Below, in pieces: positions 50,240 to 57,752 of a stretch of 64,000 nucleotides of DNA. The stretch is taken from contig JBEKGC010000014.1 of NCBI GenBank assembly GCA_050013055.1, forward strand, positions 1-64,000, given 5' to 3'. A program made the position numbers and the translations under genes. Under the pieces are notes generated by a model. The model had not been told where the DNA came from. It worked only from the letters and a program-made list of their open reading frames with translations, and did no database searches. Positions within the stretch are counted from its first letter, which is position 1. Every line of letters starts with the position of its first letter. The DNA comes from Palsa-504 sp050013055. GTDB lineage: Bacteria > Actinomycetota > Actinomycetes > Streptosporangiales > Streptosporangiaceae.

Positions 50240-51970
50240 ATGCGTAAGGTACTTGTCGCGAATCGTGGCGAAATTGCGGTCCGGGTGGTGCGAGCCTGCC
50301 GCGATGCCGGGTTGGCCAGCGCGGCCGTCTACGCCGAGCAGGACCTGGACGCGCTGCACGCGGCGATGGCGGACGAGGCGTACGCCCTCGGCGGCCTGAC
50401 GCCAGCCGAGACCTACCTGAACGCCGGCAAGATCGTCAAGATCGCGCTTGAGGCCGGCGCGGACGCGGTCCACCCCGGCTACGGCTTCCTGTCCGAGAAC
50501 GCCGCTTTCGCCCGGGCGGTCAGCGACGCCGGGCTGACCTGGATCGGGCCGCCCGCCGAGGCCATCGAGGCCCTCGGCGACAAGGTCAAGGCCCGGCTGA
50601 TCGCCCGCGAGGTGGGCGCCCCGCTGGCGCCCGGCACCGCCCACCCGGCGCGCGACGCCGCGGAGATCACGGCGTTCGCCCGCGAGCACGGGCTGCCGAT
50701 CGCGATCAAGGCCGTCTACGGCGGCGGTGGCCGCGGCCTGAAGGTCGCCTGGCGGCTGGAGGAGATCGAGGAGCTGTACGAGTCCGCGGTCCGGGAGGCC
50801 ACCACGGCATTCGGCCGCGGCGACTGCTTTGTCGAGCGCTACCTGGACCGGCCCCGGCACGTGGAAACCCAGTGCCTGGCCGACACGCATGGCAATGTGG
50901 TGGTGATCTCGACCCGGGACTGCTCGTTGCAGCGTCGTCACCAGAAGCTGGTCGAGGAGGCGCCCGCGCCGTTCCTCAGCCAGGCCCAGGTCGACGAGCT
51001 GTACGCGGCGTCGAAGGCGATCCTGCGGGCGGTGGGGTATGTGGGCGCCGGGACCTGCGAGTTCCTGATCGGCCGGGACGGAACGATCAGCTTCCTTGAG
51101 GTGAACACCCGGCTCCAGGTGGAACATCCGGTCAGCGAGGAGGTCACCGGCATCGACCTGGTGCGGGAGATGTTCCGCATCGCGGACGGCGAGCCGCTCG
51201 GCTACGCCGACCCGCCAGCTCGCGGCCATTCGATCGAGTTCCGGATCAACGCGGAGGACCCGGCCAGCGGTTTCCTGCCGGCCCCGGGCACGCTGACGGC
51301 GTTCCGGCCGCCGTCGGGACCGGGCGTCCGCCTCGACGCCGGCTACATCGAGGGGACCACGGTGCCGCAGGCGTATGACTCCCTGATCGGCAAGCTGATC
51401 ATCACCGCCGCGACCCGCCGCGGCGCGTTGCAGCGCGCCGCCCGGGCCCTAGCGGAGTTCGAGATCGCCGGCCTGCCGACCGTGCTGCCTTTCCACCGAG
51501 CGGTCATCGCGGACCCCGCGTTTGCCGCCCCCCATGACACGCTGGGCGTGCATACCCGCTGGATCGAGACCGAATTCCAGGCCGACCTGCCGAGGCAGGA
51601 CCCGGCGGAGCTGGCGGAGGCCGCCGACCGGGACAGGCTCACCGTCGAGGTGGACGGCAAGAGGCTCGAGGTGACAGTACCGCGCCGGGCCCCGGCCTCC
51701 GCCCAGGCGCCGGAACGTCCTCGCCGCGCTTCCCGCGAGGCCCTGTCCGGGCCAGCTGGGGACACCCTGATCTCCCCGATGCAGGGCACCATCATCAAGA
51801 TCGCGGTCACCGACGGCCAGCAGGTGTCGGCAGGCGACACCGTGGTCACGCTTGAGGCCATGAAGATGGAGCAGCCACTGAGCGCGCACAAGGACGGCAC
51901 CATCGCTGACCTGTCGGTGGCGGTCGGCCAGACCGTCAGCTCCGGTGAGTCGGTCTGCCGGATCGAATGA
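50240..51970 (+). CDS. Acyl-CoA carboxylase alpha chain (biotin carboxylase + BCCP)
   Basis: A 576-residue fusion of biotin carboxylase and biotin carrier, the actinobacterial AccA/PccA layout. Biotin carboxylase motifs include KVLVANRGEIAVRVVRACRD at the start, VHPGYGFLSENA near 75, ATP-grasp YGGGGRGLKVAWR near 158, RDCSLQRRHQKLVEEAPAP near 230 and EVNTRLQVEHPVSEEVTG near 285. The carrier domain has Lys542 in EAMKMEQP. ATG 50240 (GTGGAGGACACG before it) starts at the conserved N-terminus. It makes carboxybiotin for malonyl- or methylmalonyl-CoA. No beta chain is in the window, so a genomic AccB/AccD partner is needed. Its position by pksE suggests a supply role for malonyl-CoA. Confidence 0.95.
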   Translation: MRKVLVANRGEIAVRVVRACRDAGLASAAVYAEQDLDALHAAMADEAYALGGLTPAETYLNAGKIVKIALEAGADAVHPGYGFLSENAAFARAVSDAGLTWIGPPAEAIEALGDKVKARLIAREVGAPLAPGTAHPARDAAEITAFAREHGLPIAIKAVYGGGGRGLKVAWRLEEIEELYESAVREATTAFGRGDCFVERYLDRPRHVETQCLADTHGNVVVISTRDCSLQRRHQKLVEEAPAPFLSQAQVDELYAASKAILRAVGYVGAGTCEFLIGRDGTISFLEVNTRLQVEHPVSEEVTGIDLVREMFRIADGEPLGYADPPARGHSIEFRINAEDPASGFLPAPGTLTAFRPPSGPGVRLDAGYIEGTTVPQAYDSLIGKLIITAATRRGALQRAARALAEFEIAGLPTVLPFHRAVIADPAFAAPHDTLGVHTRWIETEFQADLPRQDPAELAEAADRDRLTVEVDGKRLEVTVPRRAPASAQAPERPRRASREALSGPAGDTLISPMQGTIIKIAVTDGQQVSAGDTVVTLEAMKMEQPLSAHKDGTIADLSVAVGQTVSSGESVCRIE

Positions 51971-52021
51971 TGAGCAAGGTCAGAGGTAGAGCGGCGCCGA
52001 CCAGCCTCGCACACTGAAGGC

Positions 52022-54448
52022 GTGACTGACGCAACCTTGACGCACCCCACGGCGCTGATGACAGCCGCGCCGGAAACGAGCCAGGAAACGAGCGCCCTGC
52101 TCACCGACGCCGATGTCGGGTTGCTTGACGCGTACTGGCGAGCCGCCAACTACCTCGCGGTGGGACAGATCTACCTGCTCGACAACCCGCTGCTGCGCGA
52201 GCCGTTGCGACCGGAGCACATCAAGCCGCGGCTGCTCGGGCACTGGGGCACGACACCCGGGCTGAACCTGATCTACACCCACATGAACCGGCTGATCAAA
52301 GCGCACGACCTCGAGGCGATCTTCATCACCGGGCCGGGCCACGGAGGGCCCGGATTGGTGGCCCAGGCCTACCTGGAGGGGACCTACAGCGAGGTTTACC
52401 ACCACATCGACATGAACGAGGACGGGATGCGGACCCTGTTCCGTCAGTTCTCGTTCCCCGGCGGGATCCCGAGCCATGTCGCGGCGGAGGTTCCCGGCTC
52501 GATCCATGAGGGGGGCGAGCTCGGGTACGCGCTGGCGCACGCCTACGGCGCCGCGCTGGACAACCCGGACCTGCTGGTGTGCTGCGTGATCGGCGACGGC
52601 GAGGCCGAGACCGGGCCGCTGGCCGCAAGCTGGCACTCCAACAAGTTTCTCGATCCGGTCCGCGATGGCGCCGTGCTGCCCGTGCTGCACATGAACGGCT
52701 ATAAGATCGCGAATCCGGCCGTGCTGGCCCGGATACCCGAACGCGAGCTTGTGAGCCTGCTCGAGGGGTACGGGCACACGCCCTACCTCGTCTCGGGGGA
52801 TGACCCGCAGCAGGTTCACCGGTCCCTGGCCGCCGCGCTGGAGGCCGCCTACCAGCAGATCGCCTCGATCCAGCGGGAGGCCCGGCTGGGGCGTTCGGCC
52901 GGGCGGCCCACGTGGCCGGTCATCGTGCTGCGGACGCCGAAAGGCTGGACCGGCCCGCGTGAGGTCGACGGAGTCCAGGTCGAGGGGACCTGGCGGGCGC
53001 ACCAGGTCCCGCTCAGCGACGTTCGCACCAACCCCGGTCATCTGGCCGCGCTTGAGCAGTGGCTGCACAGTTACCGGCCGGAAGAGCTGTTCGATACCAC
53101 CGGGATGCCGGCCTCCCGGCTGGCGGCGCTGCCGCCGCGCGGCCAGCGCCGGATGAGCGCAAACCCGCACGCCAACGGCGGCCTGCTGCTGCACGATCTC
53201 CGGCTGCCTGAGTTCCGCGATTACGCGGTCGAGGTCGAGGCGCCTGGAGCGGGAACCAGTGAGCCGACCCGGGTCCTCGGGACGTGGCTGCGGGACGTGA
53301 TCGTGGCCAACCAGACGAACTTCCGGCTGTTCGGCCCCGATGAGACCTCGTCCAATCGCCTGTCGCCGGTCTTCGAGGTCACCGACCGCGCCTGGAACGC
53401 GGAGACCGAGCCCGGAGATGACAGTCTCGGCCCGGGCGGGCGGGTGATGGAGGTCCTGTCGGAGCACCTGTGCCAGGGATGGCTGGAGGGTTACCTGCTC
53501 ACCGGGCGGCACGGGCTGTTCAGCTGCTACGAGGCGTTCATCCATATCGTCGACTCGATGTTCAACCAGCACGCCAAATGGCTGAAGGTCTCCCGCCATA
53601 TCCCGTGGCGCCGACCGGTGGCGTCGCTGAACTACCTGCTGACCTCGCATGTGTGGCGGCAGGACCACAACGGCTTCTCGCACCAGGACCCAGGGTTCAT
53701 CGATCACGTGGTCAACAAGAAAGCCGAGATCATCCGGGTCTACCTGCCGCCGGACGCCAACACCCTGCTCTCCACGGCCGACCATTGCCTGCGGTCCCGC
53801 GAGCACATCAACCTGATCGTGGCCGGGAAGAACCCCAGCCCCGACTGGCTGCCGATGGACCGCGCCGTCGCGCACTGCACCCGCGGCATCGGGATCTGGG
53901 AATGGGCCAGCGCCCACGGCATGACCGAGCCTGACGTGGTGCTGGCCTGCGCCGGCGACGTCCCCACCCTCGAGACACTGGCTGCCACCGACCTGCTGCG
54001 CCAGTACCTGCCCGACATCAAGGTCCGGGTGGTCAACGTGGTGGACCTGATGCGCCTGCAACCCGAGCGGGCTCACCCGCACGGGCTGCCTGACGAGGAG
54101 TTCGACGCCCTGTTCACCCGCGACAAGCCGGTCATCTTCGCCTTCCACGGCTACCCGGCGCTGATCCACCGGCTCACCAACGGCCGCACCAACCACCGCA
54201 ACATGCACGTACGCGGCTACAACGAAGAGGGCACCACCACCACGCCGTTCGACATGGTCATGCTCAACGACATGGACCGCTACCGCCTGGTCATCGACGT
54301 GATCGACCGGGTCCCCGGCCTGGCCGTCGCGGGCGCCGGGCTGCGCCAGCAGATGGTCGATGCCCGGCTGAGGGCACGAACCTACACCCGTCAGCACGGC
54401 GAGGACCCGCCGGAGATCCGCGACTGGACCTGGCCGACCAGCCGGTGA
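52022..54448 (+). CDS. xfp: Phosphoketolase (xylulose-5-P/fructose-6-P)
   Basis: The 808-residue ThDP enzyme matches bacterial phosphoketolases in length and motifs: YWRAANYLAVGQIYLLDNPLL near 32-52, GHWGTTPGLNLIYTHMNRLI near 76, ITGPGHGGPGLVAQAYLEGTY near 103, FSFPGGIPSHVAAEVPGSIHEGGELGYALAHAYGAALDNPDLLVCCVIGDGEAETGPLA (about 142-200, with the ThDP GDGE motif), and the HQDPGFIDHVVNKK region near 555. The GTG start is used. It splits xylulose-5-phosphate or fructose-6-phosphate to acetyl-phosphate and an aldose phosphate. The next gene, pta, converts acetyl-phosphate to acetyl-CoA. Confidence 0.97.
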   Translation: MTDATLTHPTALMTAAPETSQETSALLTDADVGLLDAYWRAANYLAVGQIYLLDNPLLREPLRPEHIKPRLLGHWGTTPGLNLIYTHMNRLIKAHDLEAIFITGPGHGGPGLVAQAYLEGTYSEVYHHIDMNEDGMRTLFRQFSFPGGIPSHVAAEVPGSIHEGGELGYALAHAYGAALDNPDLLVCCVIGDGEAETGPLAASWHSNKFLDPVRDGAVLPVLHMNGYKIANPAVLARIPERELVSLLEGYGHTPYLVSGDDPQQVHRSLAAALEAAYQQIASIQREARLGRSAGRPTWPVIVLRTPKGWTGPREVDGVQVEGTWRAHQVPLSDVRTNPGHLAALEQWLHSYRPEELFDTTGMPASRLAALPPRGQRRMSANPHANGGLLLHDLRLPEFRDYAVEVEAPGAGTSEPTRVLGTWLRDVIVANQTNFRLFGPDETSSNRLSPVFEVTDRAWNAETEPGDDSLGPGGRVMEVLSEHLCQGWLEGYLLTGRHGLFSCYEAFIHIVDSMFNQHAKWLKVSRHIPWRRPVASLNYLLTSHVWRQDHNGFSHQDPGFIDHVVNKKAEIIRVYLPPDANTLLSTADHCLRSREHINLIVAGKNPSPDWLPMDRAVAHCTRGIGIWEWASAHGMTEPDVVLACAGDVPTLETLAATDLLRQYLPDIKVRVVNVVDLMRLQPERAHPHGLPDEEFDALFTRDKPVIFAFHGYPALIHRLTNGRTNHRNMHVRGYNEEGTTTTPFDMVMLNDMDRYRLVIDVIDRVPGLAVAGAGLRQQMVDARLRARTYTRQHGEDPPEIRDWTWPTSR

Positions 54449-54473
54449 CCGGCAGCGGACAGCCGAGCGGGGG

Positions 54474-55457
54474 ATGAGGGTGGTCGACCTCGCGAACGGC
54501 TGGCGAGCGCGCCTGGAGGGCCTGAGCCCACGGGTCTTGCTTACCGACGGTGACGACCCGAGGACGGCCGAGGCGGCACGCCAGCTGGCCGCCACCACCC
54601 CGGTCCGGCCCGTGCTGGTGTCCGGGAAGGCCAAGGGGTACGACGGGGTGGAGGTTCTCTCCCCCCGCGCGGCCGGCCGTGACTCCAGGATCGCCGACTG
54701 CCTCGAGGAGACGCTATCGGCCCGCGGAGTGCCCGCGCACAAACGCGCCGGGTTCGCCCGCGACCCGCTGTACCTCGGCGCGGCCGCGGTCAAGACGGGC
54801 CTCGCCGACGCCTGCGTCGGCGGAGCCGCCCGGCTCAGCGCCGACGTCCTGCGCGCCGGGATCCGGGTCATCGGCCTAGCCGCCGGGGTGAACAACGTGA
54901 CCAGCTGCTTCCTCATCGTGCTGCCGGACTTTCGCGTGCTCGCCTACGCCGACTGCGCGGTGATCCCAGAACCCGACACGGAACAGCTCGCGGACATCGC
55001 TCTGTCCACCCACCGCAGCTACGCCGTACTGACCGGCCAGACTCCCGTCGTCGCCATGCTGTCCTTCTCCACCAAGGGCAGCGCTAACCATCCCGCCGCG
55101 CACCGCATCCGCGCCGCGACCGACCTGGTCCGCAGCCGCGCACCCGGACTGGCGGTGGACGGTGAGCTTCAGTTCGACGCGGCGTTCGCCCAGGCGGTGG
55201 CCGCTCGCAAGGCACCGGGCTCGCCCGCCGCAGGCCGCGCGAACGTCTTCATCTTCCCCAACCTGGACGCCGCCAACATCGCCTACAAGATTACCGAGCG
55301 GCTGGCTCACGCCACCGCCATCGGCCCGATCCTGCAAGGGCTGGCCGCCCCGATGAACGACTTGTCCCGCGGCTGCACCGCCGCCGATATCGTCAGCGTG
55401 TCCCTGGCCAGTGCCGTGCAGGCGGCAGGCCGGCCTGCCCTGGCGGCCGCCAGCTAG
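54474..55457 (+). CDS. pta: Phosphate acetyltransferase
   Basis: The 327-residue product is the short PTA/PTB-type enzyme, without the N-terminal extra domain of the long Pta. Motifs: PRVLLTDGDDPRTAEAARQLA, AVKTGLADACVGGAA near 103, VINNVTSCFLIVLPDFRVLAYADCAVIPEPDTEQLADIAL-like stretch near 135-170, and PNLDAANIAYKITERLAHATAIGPILQGLAAPMNDLSRG near 258-296, the conserved closing block. Starts 25 bases after the phosphoketolase. Together they form a bifid-type shunt from sugar phosphate to acetyl-CoA, in an unusual place next to an enediyne PKS. Confidence 0.95.
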   Translation: MRVVDLANGWRARLEGLSPRVLLTDGDDPRTAEAARQLAATTPVRPVLVSGKAKGYDGVEVLSPRAAGRDSRIADCLEETLSARGVPAHKRAGFARDPLYLGAAAVKTGLADACVGGAARLSADVLRAGIRVIGLAAGVNNVTSCFLIVLPDFRVLAYADCAVIPEPDTEQLADIALSTHRSYAVLTGQTPVVAMLSFSTKGSANHPAAHRIRAATDLVRSRAPGLAVDGELQFDAAFAQAVAARKAPGSPAAGRANVFIFPNLDAANIAYKITERLAHATAIGPILQGLAAPMNDLSRGCTAADIVSVSLASAVQAAGRPALAAAS

Positions 55458-55487
55458 CGCAGGCACACGCTAACGCTCAGCGCACGG

Positions 55488-56225
55488 TCACGGGCGCTGG
55501 GACCACACCTGCTCGGCCTGGCGGAATTCCTCGGCGGCCCGCGGGCCGTTGCGGAGCAGGTGCTTCCTGAAGCTCTCCCTGTCAACCTGCCGGAACTCAA
55601 GCTGCTCGGTCTCGTACCTGGCCACCGGGCCTTGCTGGCGGTCCGCCTTGGCGGCCAGATACCGCACCAAGAACGCCTCGACGTTCGCGGCGCTCGTCCA
55701 GTTGGCCTTGTAGGCGACGACCCCGCCGCGGTCGATGACCCAGGTCATGTTGGGCATGCACCCGTACCGCCGGTGCGCGGCGCCGGCCAGGCCGTCGACC
55801 AGGATCGGGCGGCGGATCCCTGTCTCATCCCGCAGCAGCCGCGCGCCGGCCAGCTTGGTCTCGAAACAATCGTGGTGCGGCACGTTTTCCCCGGGGTGGG
55901 CCTCCCGGGTGTAGACGAACACCCAGTTGGCCTCGGGATGCCGGGCAGCCGCGGCGTCTAGCAGAGGACCCTCTGCGGAGCAGTACGGTCAAGTGAACGA
56001 GCCGAACTCCATCACCAGCGGCTTCGACCGCCACAGCTCCGAGAGCGGCTGCCGCGAGCCGTCGTCAAGCCGGACCAGGGTGAAATCCGCGGCAGCCTCC
56101 CCGGCGCTAAAAGAACCGCGGAACGCGATCTCATCTGCCATGTCGCCGTCGGCCGCGACATGGCGATCAAAGTTCACATAGTTGTAACCGGCCGGGCCCG
56201 CTTCATCCGTTCCGCTTTGTGGCAT
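55488..56225 (-). CDS. Probable selenoprotein: thioredoxin/deiodinase-like, UPYC active site (in-frame TGA)
   Basis: The frame is continuous from ATG 56225 to the stop at 55488 except for one TGA (55991-55989), giving about 245 residues with Sec at position 79. The context is KPLVMEFGSFT-U-PYCSAEGPLLDAAAARHP, matching deiodinase-like redoxins (FGSxTUPxF/C) where Sec or Cys sits at this site. Downstream come VFVYTREAHPGENVPHHDCFETK, RRPILVDGLAGAAHRRYG and NMTWVIDRGGVVAYKANWT. No frameshift is needed, which argues against simple decay. A hairpin with a GGUC loop begins after the TGA. Start 56225 chosen; ATG 56141 is an alternative. UPYC is a thioredoxin-like redox pair. Confidence 0.82.
55961..55976 (-). 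promoter_or_regulatory. Candidate bacterial SECIS hairpin
   Basis: Read on the minus strand, the TGA is followed by 18 bases and then a GGTC tetraloop closed by a perfect 6-bp stem (GCAGAG and CTCTGC). The E. coli fdhF SECIS has, as I recall it, the same 18-base spacing and a GGUC loop. The lower stem here is weak and no bulged U is obvious. Confidence 0.6.
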
Positions 56226-56336
56226 GCTTCCATTTTCGGGCCAAACCGCATTCTCGTCAACACGGTCACAGGGAAACATCCGGAGGGCCAGGAAAAGGCA
56301 ATCAAAGATAACCAGGCGGTAGTCAGCGGTAAGTGT

Positions 56337-57407
56337 TCAGGCTTGCTTATGCGTGATGTTTCCTGGCGCTGCCTGAGGGCGGATTACCGGCGGCTCGTAT
56401 CGCGTGACACGGGTCATGAGGTAGGACGCGACCGTCCCGGCGACCAGCGCGGCCGCCGCTATGGCCATCGTCTGCGCCGACATCGGGACGAGCCACAGCG
56501 TGCTGGCGAAGTCCGCCGCGATGAGGCCGATAAGGATCAGCCGGATCACCTGACGTGACAGCTTCGAGCAGATCAGGGCGCCGAGCGGAGCGCCGACGAC
56601 GACGATGGGCACGGCGGCCAGCCAGTATCTGGGCACCGGACCCGTGAAGTCACGCAGCAGGAGGATGTGGGTTCCGAAGCCGGTGATCGATACGATCGTC
56701 ATGAGGATGACCGTGGTTGGCGTGGCCACCTTCTCGGAGATCCGGAACAGCAAGACGATGATGATGAAGGCCACCATGTTCTCGCCGACTCCGAGCAATC
56801 CGCTGACGATGCCCCCGACGAAGCCGGTGGTCACGATGATGGCCTGCTCGCGGCCGGCGAGCAGGGTGAGCCGTTGATTGCGGCCGTCAGTTTTCCTGAT
56901 CCACTGGACGATCAGGGCGAGCGCCAGGCAGGCCAGCATCACGGTAAAGAAGACCCTGATATCCCCCGTCCGCACCGACGGGGCGATCAGCGTCGCGCTG
57001 ATGATGACCCCTATTACTCCGGCCGGCGCCGCGAGGCGCAGGAACCGTCGTTCAATCGGTACTCGCAAGTACAAGATGGTGAGGGAGGCCGCGGTCATTC
57101 CCACGCTCTGTATCGCATAGGTGAAGAGCCGGGCCTGTGGCGCCGGGATATGCAGCGCCTTGGTGAACACGGGAAAGGCGACCGCGCCGCCGCCTTCGCT
57201 GGTGCCGCCGCCGACAAGCGAGCCGAAAACCATGGTCACGGATATCCGCCAGTCGTGTACCAGGCTTGTGATCGCCAGCCCCCGGCCGAAACCCAGCCAG
57301 AGCAGCCAGACGGTCAGGGCCATGGCGACGTTCAGCTGGAGTACCGTGCGGTCAGGCCTGAGCGGCAGCTCTTTAACGGTGGCTTCGGGTGGCCGGAGCA
57401 TGGTCAC
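56337..57407 (-). CDS. TauE/SafE-family sulfite/sulfonate exporter-like membrane protein
   Basis: A 356-residue protein with about eight hydrophobic segments. TauE/SafE hallmarks: VFGSLVGGGTSEGGGAVAFPVFTKALHIPAPQARLFTYAIQSVGMTAAS near 40-90, and later VTTGFVGGIVSGLLGVGENMVAFIIIVLLFRISEKVATPTTVILMT near 192-240, the two inverted GG-rich half-repeats. The family exports sulfite, sulfoacetate or related oxyanions. Its presence beside a redox selenoprotein and a ThiS-like carrier in the same window is a hint of sulfur chemistry, without proof. ATG 57407 is used; an in-frame ATG two codons later is an alternative. Confidence 0.88.
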   Translation of the reverse strand: MTMLRPPEATVKELPLRPDRTVLQLNVAMALTVWLLWLGFGRGLAITSLVHDWRISVTMVFGSLVGGGTSEGGGAVAFPVFTKALHIPAPQARLFTYAIQSVGMTAASLTILYLRVPIERRFLRLAAPAGVIGVIISATLIAPSVRTGDIRVFFTVMLACLALALIVQWIRKTDGRNQRLTLLAGREQAIIVTTGFVGGIVSGLLGVGENMVAFIIIVLLFRISEKVATPTTVILMTIVSITGFGTHILLLRDFTGPVPRYWLAAVPIVVVGAPLGALICSKLSRQVIRLILIGLIAADFASTLWLVPMSAQTMAIAAAALVAGTVASYLMTRVTRYEPPVIRPQAAPGNITHKQA

Positions 57408-57608
57408 AGGGACTTCTCCTCGGACTCAGGAATGGGAAAAGCGCTGCCGCATCGCAGCAATATATTGCGGCTCTACTCCAGCTCACTCAGATGGCGCCGG
57501 CTTCTCCCGGGTTGCCCGGCCCAAGCAGGCACCAAGGACCGTTCGCAATATCTGAGAAGACACCTGTGTGGAGCGGGCAGTAGGTTTCGGCTCAGGAGAA
57601 TATGCCAC

Positions 57609-57695
57609 ATGGACCCAAATTCGTTTAGCACCGCAGAACTAACAATACTACGAAGTGTTCTCTTTGAGGGGACAGAAGACGCGGCGTACCGCTAA
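57609..57695 (+). pseudogene. Truncated paralogue of the 49.85-kb small protein (28 residues)
   Basis: MDPNSFSTAELTILRSVLFEGTEDAAYR then TAA. It aligns with LTFGELTALQDMLYEGTEKAYR of the 72-residue protein and stops exactly where that one continues to VASFGYSE. A stop codon soon after shared Tyr-Arg suggests truncation, though a genuine short peptide cannot be excluded. AGGAGAATATGCC precedes the ATG. Confidence 0.55.
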
Positions 57696-57752
57696 TCGCA
57701 AGCAGGGATCAAGCTAGAGGCGAGGCGAGATGAGCTCGGCACAGGGTACGGG

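Noticed and set aside
51980..54916. A 978-codon open frame on the minus strand opposite phosphoketolase and pta.
   Set aside because: It is antisense to two genes with clear family motifs and has Val/Gln/Arg/Gly-rich, low-complexity text typical of the reverse frame of high-GC genes.
55488..55922. Reading the region as two separate genes (55488-55922 and 55989-56279).
   Set aside because: Both pieces are in the same frame, belong to one redoxin fold and are separated only by the TGA at the redox position.
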